Translations under genes and position numbers: made by a program
From: Bifidobacterium psychraerophilum
GTDB lineage: Bacteria > Actinomycetota > Actinomycetes > Actinomycetales > Bifidobacteriaceae
Length of the DNA: 64,000 nucleotides
Direction of reading: 5' to 3'
Assembly: GCF_000741705.1 (NCBI RefSeq)
Contig: NZ_JGZI01000009.1
Location: 699,888 to 763,887 of the forward strand
Part shown: positions 1-8,455 of the stretch, in pieces
How the letters are laid out: every line of letters begins with the position of its first letter
Position numbering within the stretch: position 1 is the stretch's first letter
Notes under the pieces: generated by a model
What the model was told of the DNA's origin: nothing
Database searches by the model: none
The model's input: only the letters and a program-made list of their open reading frames with translations

Positions 1-224
1 GCGCAGGCGGCGAAGAAGTGACGATGCCGGCGTAACAGTGCCAGCAGTATCAGCATCGTCACCATAGTGGTGATGATCCGGTAGGCGAGTACCGTGTTGG
101 ATGCGACGCTTCGCAACGCGTCCCAGTAGATGGGGAGCAGACCCCATGCGACGCTGGATATGGTTATCGCGAGGAGACCGCGAGGTGTCTGTGTGACAGG
201 TGGGGCCGTAGGCATAGCCGCCAT
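1..224 (-). CDS. rarD: RarD/EamA-family permease, N-terminal part only
   Basis: This is an incomplete gene whose 3' part lies beyond the left edge. Reading leftwards from the ATG at 224 gives about 74 residues. They start with a short Pro/Thr-rich tail, then a hydrophobic segment containing VAWGLLPIYWDAL and, after it, AYRIITTMV. This is the N-terminal pattern of RarD-type EamA permeases (family: W-G-x-x-P-x-Y-W and h-R-I). Members are inner-membrane proteins with about ten helices, and their substrates are mostly undefined. A second in-frame ATG lies three codons downstream. The upstream neighbour is the oxidoreductase at 354, also on the minus strand, about 130 bases away. The family assignment is fairly secure; substrate and true start are not. 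Confidence 0.72.
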   Translation of the reverse strand, partial: MAAMPTAPPVTQTPRGLLAITISSVAWGLLPIYWDALRSVASNTVLAYRIITTMVTMLILLALLRRHRHFFAAC

Positions 225-353
225 AATACTGACATCATGTAAGCGACACTTTTCCGCCAGCACATCGTGATGTCCAGAGTGGGTGCCGGGCGGCGCAGGT
301 CATCCGCGTCGCCCGCAAGCGGCGTGCCTTGGGTGCACCGCGATGGGAACTGA

Positions 354-1040
354 TCAGAGCCCGGAGGGTGTCTGCCCGGCTTGTACCGCCTGCAGGGCGC
401 TGTGGATGTCGGTGTCTCCGTCATGGAAATTCAGTGTGGCGCCGATGGTGTTCGGAGCGTGCACCGTTGCGACGAGCACCGCCGCCACATTGCCACGGGA
501 TGTTGAAGGCGTCGCCGCGCTCTTCCTGACGGCATCGATGGTGATCCGGCCACTGGGGCTTTCCAGTGTCAGCGCGCTGGGGCCGAGGATGGTCCAATCA
601 AGCCCGGAGGCGCGCAGATAGCGATCAGCCTCGGCCTTCGACTGCGCATAGGCGAACATGGAACTCTCGGGTCCGAAGACCTCGGGATGGTCGGCATCAT
701 AATAGGAAACCGTGATGTAGCGTTTCACCCCGGCGAGTGCGGCGGCATCGATGCAACGTTTCGCCGCATCGCGGTCGACGGCGTAGGTGCGCGAACTGTC
801 ACCGCCGCCCGCACCGGCCGACCAGATGATCACATCACTGCCGGAGAAGGCCTTGGCGAGTTCCTCGGTGGATGCATCTTCGATATCGAGCACGAGGGCA
901 TGCGCACCGTCTGCCTCAACATCCTCGACCTGTTTGCGGTCGCGGATGATGGACGTGACCGAATCACCCTCCGCCGTGAACATCGGGCTTGCCAGCAATG
1001 CGACTTTGCCGTGGCCGCCGATAATCGTGATATGTACCAA
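354..1040 (-). CDS. NAD(P)-binding oxidoreductase, NmrA/SDR-like
   Basis: About 228 residues. The N-terminus reads VHITIIGGHGKVA, a Rossmann glycine motif (GGxGxVA) typical of atypical short-chain dehydrogenases of the YwnB/NmrA type. Also visible are IWSAGAGG, the end of a Rossmann strand, and a Y-x-x-x-K-like stretch (FAYAQSKAEADRYLRASGLDWTI) usual in this family. The frame opens at an ATG at 1088, but residues 1-16 of that version (Asp/His-rich) do not look native. I prefer the TTG at 1040, which follows a GGGAGGG ribosome site by a few bases and puts the Rossmann strand at the very N-terminus. The substrate is unknown. It could act as a redox-sensing regulator rather than an enzyme, as some NmrA relatives do. 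Confidence 0.75.
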   Translation of the reverse strand: MVHITIIGGHGKVALLASPMFTAEGDSVTSIIRDRKQVEDVEADGAHALVLDIEDASTEELAKAFSGSDVIIWSAGAGGGDSSRTYAVDRDAAKRCIDAAALAGVKRYITVSYYDADHPEVFGPESSMFAYAQSKAEADRYLRASGLDWTILGPSALTLESPSGRITIDAVRKSAATPSTSRGNVAAVLVATVHAPNTIGATLNFHDGDTDIHSALQAVQAGQTPSGL

Positions 1041-1475
1041 AACGCCCTCCCTATGATGATGGTCGTGAATCGACTCGGATGCGATCAAGGACCCCTGTCA
1101 CCAGAATAGATAAGGGCATTGCCCGTGCAGCATAATCAAGCGTGCCTGAATGTGGAGGACTTCCGGGCGATCTTCTGTCATCTTCCTTCGCTCATACCTC
1201 GTATCGGACCGGAAGCATCGGGACCAAACCGTTCTGCTGACTCATGCCGGCGGCGTGATCGATGAATATGCCGGTAACGCCGCCACATGCGGTAACTCCC
1301 GGTCGCGCCGTCCGGCTACCGCGCTGCCTGTTCGGGAATCACCGTATAAAAGGGGTCACCCTGCACTGATGGTGAAGGTGCCGATGTCCGTTGTCAACGG
1401 ACGAGGTTGTGTATGACAAGCCAGCGTTGACGCCAAAATGCTCATTACTATCAAAGGGTGTAAGGAGGCACGGCA
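1041..1475. other. Gene-poor gap upstream of the sugar island
   Basis: No reading frame here has a plausible start, ribosome site and recognisable product. The short plus-strand frame around 1150-1416 shows no family features. A perfect 8-bp inverted repeat (GGCGGCGT at 1249-1256, ACGCCGCC at 1277-1284) is the only secondary structure I noticed. The gap separates divergently transcribed genes (oxidoreductase leftwards, PTS regulator rightwards), so it should carry both promoters. Confidence 0.5.
1427..1454 (+). promoter_or_regulatory. Possible promoter of the PTS operon
   Basis: TTGACG at 1427-1432 and TATCAA at 1449-1454 are separated by 16 bases, a fair match to a housekeeping -35/-10 pair. 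The regulator gene's AAGGAGG ribosome site follows at 1462-1468, leaving a very short leader. The weak -10 element would suit an activated promoter. This is inference only. Confidence 0.35.
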
Positions 1476-2966
1476 ATGGCGTCAGATGCAAAAAAATCAC
1501 TCATCAATTACCTGATGAACAGACGGGATTTTGTTTCGGGTTCAGAACTTTCTGATGCTCTGAATGTATCTACCAAAACCGTTTCACGAATTGTCAAAGA
1601 TGTGAACCGCGAATCCCTTGATGGATCGGTTATCGATTCTCGCCGAGGTCGTGGCTACCGCTTGAATTGGCAGAATTATTTTGATCGCAAGGATGAGTCG
1701 TCAGCAACCACGAATGTTGCTGTACTGAGTTCGGTTGAGCGACGTGATGAAGTCATCAAGCGTCTCCTGATCACCGCGCCTCAGCGCTATCGTTTGCATG
1801 AGGTGTGGGGAAAATACTTCATCAGTGAATCCGCGATTTCCGGTGATTTGAAAGCTCTCCGACGTATGGCCGGCAACTTCCATCTCGAGCTGTACAGATC
1901 GAATGACTTTATCTGGATCGATGGCAGTGAGAGCAATATTCGCAAAGCCATCGCCGATCTCTTGGTGTCCGACGATGTGATCGTCAGCAGCCAGTCCATG
2001 CAACCGGATCTGTATGTGCAGAAGCGTGATGCGGCTTTCGTCTCACACCAACTGGAACTCGTGGAGGAACTGATACATAGCGAGATCCCTTACCCATACA
2101 GTGTGAATCTTTACACGCATCTGTACATCCTCATCGAGCGTTTCCGCAATGCCAAAGTGCACATTGATGATGGCGAAGACATCTGTGACAACGACATGAT
2201 GAAGCGCCATGAAGATCTTGCGGAGGTGTGCGGTCGGGTTATCCGCAACCTCAACGAGTATCTCAACACCACGCTGCCGGAAGCGGAAATATACTACTTG
2301 TATCAATACCTGACTTCATCAAGGATCAACAGCACCCAACTGGATGCCAGTGAAATCCCTGAGCGTGTGCTGTCGGTTACGCGGTTCCTCATTGACGCGG
2401 TGGCTGAGCATCCCGAATACCAAGACATCAACAAACACGATCTTCTGCTGACGCTGTCGAAGCATATGAAGCCGCTGTTGAATCGTCTTGCCAACCACAT
2501 CAGGGTGATCAATAACCTGCTTCAACAGATCAAACTCGAATATCCTCAACTCTTCCAGAGTGTTCGATCGGCGACCCAGCAGCTGGTCGATGAGTATCGG
2601 CTCAATCCCATTGGTGATGAGGAAGTTGGCTTCATCACTGTGTACTTTGCCCAGGCAATGGAAAACGTGAGGACTCCGGTCAACATCATCCTGGTGTGCA
2701 CAACAGGTTTGGGAACCGCCCAGCTGCTGCAAGCGAAGATTACCAAACGATTTTCAGAATTCAACATCGTCGCCACCGTCGCGGCACGCAATCTCAACGG
2801 CGAAATAGCGAAGCACCCTGAAGTTCACCTGGTCGTATCCACAATTCGTTTACCGCATGACATCAAGGTTCCCACCTTATTGGTCAGCGCAATGCTGACT
2901 GTTGAGGACCGCGAACGCATGGAGCTTGAAGCCAGCCGCATCAGGCATAAGGAGGTGGTCTTATGA
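1476..2966 (+). CDS. PRD-domain PTS transcriptional regulator (BglG/MtlR type)
   Basis: 496 residues. An N-terminal winged HTH (about 1-65, with SGSELSDALNVSTKTVSRIVKDV) is followed by a second helical region and two PTS regulation domains (about 190-400). These contain His residues in SVNLYTHLYILIERF and in the stretch around LLTLSKHMKPLLNRLANHI. A C-terminal EIIB-like domain begins at ILVCTTGLGTAQLL, with Cys in the phosphorylation-loop position. The EIIA domain that usually ends MtlR/LicR-type activators is absent and is probably supplied by the next gene, whose ATG overlaps this stop by four bases. Such proteins sense PTS flux through His/Cys phosphorylation and activate (or antiterminate) the adjacent operon. 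AAGGAGG lies eight bases before the ATG. Composition is clearly AT-richer than the later part of the window. Confidence 0.88.
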   Translation: MASDAKKSLINYLMNRRDFVSGSELSDALNVSTKTVSRIVKDVNRESLDGSVIDSRRGRGYRLNWQNYFDRKDESSATTNVAVLSSVERRDEVIKRLLITAPQRYRLHEVWGKYFISESAISGDLKALRRMAGNFHLELYRSNDFIWIDGSESNIRKAIADLLVSDDVIVSSQSMQPDLYVQKRDAAFVSHQLELVEELIHSEIPYPYSVNLYTHLYILIERFRNAKVHIDDGEDICDNDMMKRHEDLAEVCGRVIRNLNEYLNTTLPEAEIYYLYQYLTSSRINSTQLDASEIPERVLSVTRFLIDAVAEHPEYQDINKHDLLLTLSKHMKPLLNRLANHIRVINNLLQQIKLEYPQLFQSVRSATQQLVDEYRLNPIGDEEVGFITVYFAQAMENVRTPVNIILVCTTGLGTAQLLQAKITKRFSEFNIVATVAARNLNGEIAKHPEVHLVVSTIRLPHDIKVPTLLVSAMLTVEDRERMELEASRIRHKEVVL

Positions 2967-3862
2967 GACGACTGCTGCTTTGGGAGCCAAACTGGCAGGT
3001 CCACGATAAGGCCGCTCTGCTGTCAAGGGTGTCTCAGTACCTGCTTGACGAGAGGATGATCGTGGACTCCGATGCGATAACCTGGGCACTGACTACGCGT
3101 GAGGACCTCGGTAACGATCTGGTTGCACCCAATGTCGCCATTCCCCATGCTCAGCATGCGGCGGTCGAACACGCTGTCATGCTCATGGTGAAGCTGAGGC
3201 ATCCCCTCCTGGATTGGTGCCCTGGTGCCGATGTGGATCGCTACGTTTTTTCCCTGATTCCTACGACTCCATCTGCACGCGATGCGGGTGAGTTGAAAGA
3301 GTTCTACACCGATATTGCCGATGATCAGGTGATGGATCGATTGAGCTTGGGTGATCAGAGGGAAATACGAACAATATTCGCGAGTAGAAGGAAAACAACA
3401 GTGGAACCGTTATCTCTTAATGCCGTTCTCGATAGGAACACTATCCTGACCAAGGTCGAAGCTGAGAGAAAAGACGAGGTCATAGCAACTCTGTCACAAC
3501 GCTTGTATGAGCAAGGCTATATTTCCTCGGTTGACGAGTTTGTACAAGCCGTGAATCAGCGTGAACGCGAAGGTGCCACGGGTATCGGTCAACATGTTGC
3601 GATTCCTCACGGCCGCAGCGAAACGGTTACTCGTAACGGTGTCGCCATTGCGATCCTCGATCATGAAATCGAATGGGAATCTCTTGACGATACCGGGGCG
3701 AAAGTGGTCGTGCTGTTAACGGTTGGCGCAGGGGGACAGGGTTCTCAGGACCATTTGAAAATGCTTTCCTTATTCGCTCGCAAACTGGGCAAGAACGAGG
3801 TGATCGAAGGTCTGCTGAAGGCCAATACCATCGACGACGTGATCGCCACGTTTAGCGATTGA
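2963..3862 (+). CDS. Tandem PTS EIIA (fructose/mannitol-type) protein
   Basis: 299 residues containing two EIIA-like domains. The first spans about 1-140, with the phospho-site motif AIPHAQH (His about 62). The second spans about 150-299, with the canonical AIPHGRSE (His about 216). EIIA takes phosphate from HPr and passes it to EIIB. The gene is translationally coupled to the regulator (ATGA overlap) and followed after 31 bases by IIB and then IIC. My interpretation is that domain 1, with the less canonical loop, is the detached EIIA of the MtlR-like regulator, while domain 2 feeds the transporter. Both active histidines appear intact. A simple alternative is a duplicated transport EIIA. Confidence 0.85.
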   Translation: MRRLLLWEPNWQVHDKAALLSRVSQYLLDERMIVDSDAITWALTTREDLGNDLVAPNVAIPHAQHAAVEHAVMLMVKLRHPLLDWCPGADVDRYVFSLIPTTPSARDAGELKEFYTDIADDQVMDRLSLGDQREIRTIFASRRKTTVEPLSLNAVLDRNTILTKVEAERKDEVIATLSQRLYEQGYISSVDEFVQAVNQREREGATGIGQHVAIPHGRSETVTRNGVAIAILDHEIEWESLDDTGAKVVVLLTVGAGGQGSQDHLKMLSLFARKLGKNEVIEGLLKANTIDDVIATFSD

Positions 3863-3893
3863 ATTCTTCATATTACAAACAAGGAGCAACACG

Positions 3894-4205
3894 ATGAACA
3901 TTGTTGGAGTCAGTGCATGCACTGTGGGAATTGCACACACATATATGGCACAGCAGAAGCTGGAAGATGCCGCAAAAGCGGTGAACGATCAGGTAAAAAT
4001 CGAGACCCAAGGCACTATAGGCATCGAAAATGAGTTGACTGAGCAGGACATCAATGGCGCAGACATCGTGATTCTGGCAGTCGATGTGAAAATAGCAGGC
4101 GAAGAACGTTTTGACGGGAAAAAGGTCGTCAAGGTTTCCACGGCCACGGCTATCAAATCGCCGAACAAACTTATCGCGAAGCTCCATGAACTAGCGAAGC
4201 AGTAG
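3894..4205 (+). CDS. PTS fructose-family EIIB subunit
   Basis: 103 residues, the expected size of a stand-alone fructose-type IIB. The phosphocysteine motif is at the N-terminus (SACTVGIAHT, Cys 9), followed by KIETQG, a signature of the IIB-fru fold. It takes phosphate from EIIA and donates it to the sugar bound in IIC. An AAGGAGC ribosome site lies a few bases before the ATG. It sits between the EIIA and IIC genes in one operon, so the permease is built from separate chains rather than the IIABC fusion common in fructose systems. Confidence 0.93.
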   Translation: MNIVGVSACTVGIAHTYMAQQKLEDAAKAVNDQVKIETQGTIGIENELTEQDINGADIVILAVDVKIAGEERFDGKKVVKVSTATAIKSPNKLIAKLHELAKQ

Positions 4206-4282
4206 GGGTGGAGACTCAGTATGCAATGAGTCTCCGTCAATGGTAACGATCAACAACATCAATGATGACAAGGACGTCAGAA

Positions 4283-5401
4283 ATGAAATTATTTTGGAAA
4301 AGAGCTAATTTTAAGGGGCATCTCCTTACGGCCATTTCGTATATGATCCCCATAGTCTGCGGTGCGGGATTCATTATCGCAATCGGTATGGCCTTCGGCG
4401 GTAAAAGCCAAGATGCCCTGGTGATGGGTAAATTCGACTTCTTCCAAGCACTGGCAACGCTGGGCGGCAAAGCGCTCGGCATGCTGCCTGTGATAATCGC
4501 CACCGGCATCGCTTTCTCGATCGCCGGTAAACCAGGCATCGCACCTGGCTTCGTCACGGGTCTTGCAGCGGTATCGATCAGCGCCGGATTCATTGGCGGC
4601 ATAGTAGGCGGTTACATCGCAGGTTGGTTCGCTTTCGCGGTATTGCGCTACTTCAAAGTACCCCAATGGGCGAAGGGTCTGATGCCTACGCTCATCGTGC
4701 CGTTCCTGGCCTCGATAGGCAGCGGTTTGATTATGGTGTACATCATCGGCACGCCGGTTTCTTGGTTCACCGATTGGCTTACCTCCTTATTGAACAGCAT
4801 GAATGGCGCCTCCAATTTGATCTTCGGAGGCGTGCTGGGAACCTTGAGCATTGTCGATTTCGGAGGCCCTATTAATAAAACGGTATTTGCCTTTGCTCTG
4901 ACCTTGCAGGCGCAGGGGATTAACGGGCCCGTTACCGCTCTGCAACTGACCAATACCGCCACACCGATCGGTTTCGGTTTTGCATTCCTGGTTGCAAAAC
5001 TCATTCGCAAGAATATCTATACCCATGAGGAGGTTGAGACCTTGAAGTCGGCAGTGCCGATGGGTGTGGTCAACATCGTTGAAGGTTCCATCCCGATAGT
5101 GATGAACGATCTCGTGCGCGGTGTTGTCGCGGCTGGTCTTGGAGGTATGTGCGAAGGCGCTTTGCTGATGTCCCTGACAGGAGGAGAAGGGGCAACGGTC
5201 CCCTTCGGCGGATTCCTGATGTTGCCGACCATGGGCTCGAACTGGTGGGTCGGTGTATTGGCTATTGCGGTCAACATAGTCGTGACAGGCACCGTTTACG
5301 CACTGATCAAAAAAGACATACCCGCGGATGAGTTGAGTGCATCGGGCAGTGTGGCCGTTGAAGAGCAAGAGCTTGATTTTGATGACGTTCAAGTTATGTG
5401 A
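4283..5401 (+). CDS. PTS fructose-family EIIC membrane permease
   Basis: About 372 residues. Many hydrophobic helices run from LLTAISYMIPIVCGAGFIIAIG near the N-terminus to the last around VGVLAIAVNIVVTGTVYALI. Motifs of IIC-fru are visible, such as GKPGIAPGFVTG, GFIGGIVGGYIAGW and VNIVEGSIP. It translocates a ketose and presents it for phosphorylation by IIB. The frame can start at an ATG at 4262 (seven codons longer), but AAGGA at 4270-4274 is correctly spaced only for the ATG at 4283. The C-terminus is a short acidic tail. The neighbouring epimerase suggests D-allulose (psicose) or a related ketose as substrate rather than fructose; this is inference from context. Confidence 0.9.
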   Translation: MKLFWKRANFKGHLLTAISYMIPIVCGAGFIIAIGMAFGGKSQDALVMGKFDFFQALATLGGKALGMLPVIIATGIAFSIAGKPGIAPGFVTGLAAVSISAGFIGGIVGGYIAGWFAFAVLRYFKVPQWAKGLMPTLIVPFLASIGSGLIMVYIIGTPVSWFTDWLTSLLNSMNGASNLIFGGVLGTLSIVDFGGPINKTVFAFALTLQAQGINGPVTALQLTNTATPIGFGFAFLVAKLIRKNIYTHEEVETLKSAVPMGVVNIVEGSIPIVMNDLVRGVVAAGLGGMCEGALLMSLTGGEGATVPFGGFLMLPTMGSNWWVGVLAIAVNIVVTGTVYALIKKDIPADELSASGSVAVEEQELDFDDVQVM

Positions 5402-5425
5402 TCACGAAAGGTAATAATTACGATA

Positions 5426-6127
5426 ATGTCAAGGAAAATTCAACTTTCTCCGTCTTTGATGACGATGGATTTGGACCAATTCAAAGAACAGATCACCTTC
5501 CTCAACGATAAAGTGAACTCTTATCATATCGATATCATGGACGGTCATTTCGTCCCTAATATCACTCTCTCACCATGGTTCGTTGAACAGGTGCGCAAGA
5601 TATCCGACGTTCCCATGTCCGCGCACATGATGGTCACGGATGCGCCGTTTTGGGTCAAACAGCTGATTGATGTCAACTGTGATGAGATATGTTTCCCATC
5701 CGAGGTGGCCAATGGGGTGGCTTTCAGCATGATTGACGAGATTCACCACGCCGGTCTGAAGGCGGGTGCGGTGCTCAACCCTGAGACCAGCATAGACACC
5801 ATAATGCCTTACATCGATTTGCTCGACAAAGTGACCATTATGACCATTGATCCTGGTTTCGCCGGACAGCGGTTTTTGCAGAGCTGTTTGCGGAAAATAA
5901 CCCAGTTGCGAGAATTGAGAGAGGAACAGGGCTATACATATCAGATCGAGATGGATGGCTCCACGAATCTGAAACACTGGAAGATGATTTCGGATGCGAA
6001 CCCGGATATTTATGTCATAGGGCGAAGCGGTCTATTCGGTCTCACGGACAACATTGAAGATTCCTGGAAGCAGATGCTGCAGGAGTATGAGAGTTCCACG
6101 GGCTTCCGCTTCGATAATGGTTTGTAG
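5426..6127 (+). CDS. alsE: D-allulose-6-phosphate 3-epimerase
   Basis: 233 residues in the ribulose-phosphate 3-epimerase superfamily. Remembered similarity to E. coli AlsE is closer than to Rpe: the N-terminus reads LSPSLMTMDLDQFKEQI, followed by HIDIMDGHFVPNITLSP, LNPETSIDTIMPYI, TIMTIDPGFAGQ and IEMDGS. The metal ligands of the family are present (His and Asp in HIDIMDG, His in SAHMMV, Asp in EMDGS). AlsE-type enzymes interconvert D-allulose-6-P and D-fructose-6-P, which would feed an imported, phosphorylated allulose into the fructose-6-phosphate phosphoketolase shunt. It follows the IIC gene by 24 bases. Rpe activity or another 3-epimerisation cannot be excluded. Confidence 0.87.
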   Translation: MSRKIQLSPSLMTMDLDQFKEQITFLNDKVNSYHIDIMDGHFVPNITLSPWFVEQVRKISDVPMSAHMMVTDAPFWVKQLIDVNCDEICFPSEVANGVAFSMIDEIHHAGLKAGAVLNPETSIDTIMPYIDLLDKVTIMTIDPGFAGQRFLQSCLRKITQLRELREEQGYTYQIEMDGSTNLKHWKMISDANPDIYVIGRSGLFGLTDNIEDSWKQMLQEYESSTGFRFDNGL

Positions 6128-6377
6128 ACCGATGTAGCGTCTCGGACGTAGAGGATCAGCAGAGAAGACCCCTTGCCAGTACAGTGCGTGGCATCACAAC
6201 ATAGGAATCTCATCAGGGCTTGGTTTTCAGTAGTATTCCCAGGCTTATCGATGCTTTTTGTGATGCCCCTAGGCGGCTGTTTCACCGCAACGGCGGCCAC
6301 ATGCATCATCCACCGAAGTCTTTGAGGCTCGATCTGTATTGGCAACGGTATATCTCTCAGTTCAAGAAAGAACGATT

Positions 6378-6638
6378 ATGGCTAAAACATTCAATTTCAC
6401 TGTTACCGATCCTGCGGGGATTCATGCCCGTCCGGCAGGGCAATTAGTGAGCAAAGCACAGGAATATGAGTCTGCCGTCACACTCAACGCATCGGATAGA
6501 TCCGTTGACGCCAAAGGAATTCTGAGTGTGATGGGTCTGGGTGCGCAACAAGGCGATGTTATCGAGGTCTCGGTATCGGGATCCGATGAAGAGGCGGCTG
6601 CCGCTGCGTTGCAACAGTTCTTCAAGGAGTCCATGTGA
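6378..6638 (+). CDS. ptsH: Phosphocarrier protein HPr
   Basis: 86 residues, normal HPr size. The active-site motif GIHARPAG carries the phosphorylatable His (residue 16 here, classical His15). The stretch equivalent to the regulatory Ser46 site reads DAKGILSVMGLGA, with Gly where HPr kinase substrates have Ser. The frame opens upstream at 6339, but the ATG at 6378 starts exactly at the conserved MAKTFNFTV strand. The gene is separated from alsE by 250 bases, so it may have its own promoter, and it overlaps ptsI by one base. It carries phosphate from Enzyme I to EIIA in the cytoplasm. Confidence 0.93.
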   Translation: MAKTFNFTVTDPAGIHARPAGQLVSKAQEYESAVTLNASDRSVDAKGILSVMGLGAQQGDVIEVSVSGSDEEAAAAALQQFFKESM

Positions 6639-8260
6639 TGAAGAGTTTCCAAGGTGTTGGTGTATCCGCGGGAATCGCCATAGGACCGGTCCAAGTGCTG
6701 CATACGGCGAACGAAGCGGTTATTCGCAGGGTGGTTGAGGACCCTCAGGCGGAGGTGGAGCGTTTTCGTGCCGCCCAAACTACGGCAATCCAGCAGTTAG
6801 GTGTTATTCGTGACAGCACCGCGGCCAAGCTGGGGGAGGGCAAGGCAGAGCTGTTCGATACGCACCGACTGATGCTTCGGGATCCTGAATACGTCAGCAG
6901 TATCGAAGATCTCATCATGTCCAGCTCTGTGAATGCTGAATTCGCGGTGAATAGCACTATGGAACAATTCGCGGCGATGTTCGAGGCTATGGATAATTCC
7001 TACATGCAAGCTCGCGCCAGCGACATCAGAGATGTTTCGCAGCGAGTAATCGATATTCTCGGCAACCGCGACGGTAATGACAGCACCGTACAGGGATCCG
7101 GTCATATTGTTGCTGCCGAAGATCTTGCACCCAGTGAAACAGTGCAATTGGATCGTTCCGCGGTATTGGGATTCGTTACCGAGCAGGGATCGTCGAATTC
7201 ACATACGGCGATACTCGCGCGGACGATGGGACTGCCTGTGGTAATCGGTGTGCATAAGGGATTTGAATCGTCCGACACCGGGGAAATGATGGTGGTAGAC
7301 GGCTCAACAGGCACTGTGATCATCGATCCGGATGATGCCACTCTCCAGCAGTATCGCGAGAAGCAGTCGGGCTTTGAAGAACATGTGCGACTGCTGCAGA
7401 AACTTAAGGGACAAGCCACAAGAACCAGCACAGGTCAGACGGTACGACTCTATGCGAACATAGGTCGTCCTTCGGATGTTACTGCCGTACTGGCCAACGA
7501 CGGCGAGGGTATCGGACTGTTCCGCAGTGAGTTTTTGTATCTTGAGAGTGCCGATTTCCCCACGGAGGAATACCAGTTCGAAGCGTATCGTGAGGTTGCC
7601 CAGAAGATGGGTGACCGGCTCGTGGTGATCCGCACCCTGGATATAGGCGCTGATAAACAGGCCGACTACTTCGGACTCGAGCATGAGGACAACCCCGCGT
7701 TGGGGTACCGGGCAATTCGCATCTGTCTGACGCAACCAGAGATATTCAAGGTGCAGTTAAGGGCCTTGTTAAGAGCATCGGCATATGGGAATATCGCCGT
7801 GATGTTCCCGATGATAACCTCCGTGTCGGAGGTGCGCGAGGCCAAAGGCATACTATCCCAAGTGAAGTCGGAGCTGCGTGCCGCGCATGTTCGGTTCAAT
7901 GAGGACATCGCTGTCGGCATCATGATCGAGACGCCCGCATCCGTTATCATGGCCGACGAACTTGCCGCTGAAGTGGATTTCTTCTCAATCGGCACTAATG
8001 ATCTGACGCAATACACACTGGCTTGTGATAGGCAGAACCCCAACCTGGGTAGGTTCGCGGATCCCCATTCGCCGGCGGTATTACGAATGATCGATATGAC
8101 GGTCAAGGCCGCGCATGATCATGGTATCTGGTGTGGCATTTGTGGCGAACTCGGAGCGGATGTAGCTCTTACGGACACGTTCCTCGATATGGGAATTGAT
8201 GAGTTGTCCGTGTCGCCTAAAAGCATTTTGCCATTGCGGGAGGCCATCAGAAAGCGTTGA
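6638..8260 (+). CDS. ptsI: PTS Enzyme I (phosphoenolpyruvate-protein phosphotransferase)
   Basis: 540 residues, slightly short for Enzyme I (about 570). The N-terminal part starts GVGVSAGIAIGPV. The phosphohistidine loop is TEQGSSNSHTAILAR, followed by GLPVVIG. The C-terminal PEP-binding TIM barrel is recognisable from GIGLFRSEFLY, RTLDIGADK, MFPMI, GIMIETPAS and FFSIGTNDLTQYTLACDR. It autophosphorylates with PEP and charges HPr. The start codon ATG at 6638 lies in a TGATG overlap with the ptsH stop, after AAGGAG; a GTG one codon earlier is possible. It ends the sugar island and faces glnA across a shared bidirectional terminator. Confidence 0.95.
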   Translation: MKSFQGVGVSAGIAIGPVQVLHTANEAVIRRVVEDPQAEVERFRAAQTTAIQQLGVIRDSTAAKLGEGKAELFDTHRLMLRDPEYVSSIEDLIMSSSVNAEFAVNSTMEQFAAMFEAMDNSYMQARASDIRDVSQRVIDILGNRDGNDSTVQGSGHIVAAEDLAPSETVQLDRSAVLGFVTEQGSSNSHTAILARTMGLPVVIGVHKGFESSDTGEMMVVDGSTGTVIIDPDDATLQQYREKQSGFEEHVRLLQKLKGQATRTSTGQTVRLYANIGRPSDVTAVLANDGEGIGLFRSEFLYLESADFPTEEYQFEAYREVAQKMGDRLVVIRTLDIGADKQADYFGLEHEDNPALGYRAIRICLTQPEIFKVQLRALLRASAYGNIAVMFPMITSVSEVREAKGILSQVKSELRAAHVRFNEDIAVGIMIETPASVIMADELAAEVDFFSIGTNDLTQYTLACDRQNPNLGRFADPHSPAVLRMIDMTVKAAHDHGIWCGICGELGADVALTDTFLDMGIDELSVSPKSILPLREAIRKR

Positions 8261-8344
8261 TACTGGGTGTGCGTGCCGGTGTCGGCGATTGTGGTGATTC
8301 TCATTCCGGCATCGTTGATGCGGCGGCAGCGCGTTCATGAACAG

Positions 8345-8385
8345 CAATAAGCCTTCCCTGCGAGATTCGCGGGGAAGGCTTATTG
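8345..8385. terminator. Bidirectional terminator between ptsI and glnA
   Basis: A perfect 14-bp inverted repeat (8345-8358 with 8372-8385) is extended inside by a further GCGA/TCGC pairing around a three-base loop, giving a nearly continuous long stem. A-rich and T-rich flanks are part of the arms, so it can work in both directions for the two converging genes. Confidence 0.9.
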
Positions 8386-8455
8386 ATATCCGGTGATGCC
8401 TTAATGGCACCGTGTTGAGACCATCAGTGCATCAGCGGAACTGCATATCTGAAAC

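Noticed and set aside
1150..1416. 88-codon frame in the gap before the PTS regulator
   Set aside because: No ribosome site, no recognisable motif, and low-complexity basic composition typical of chance frames.
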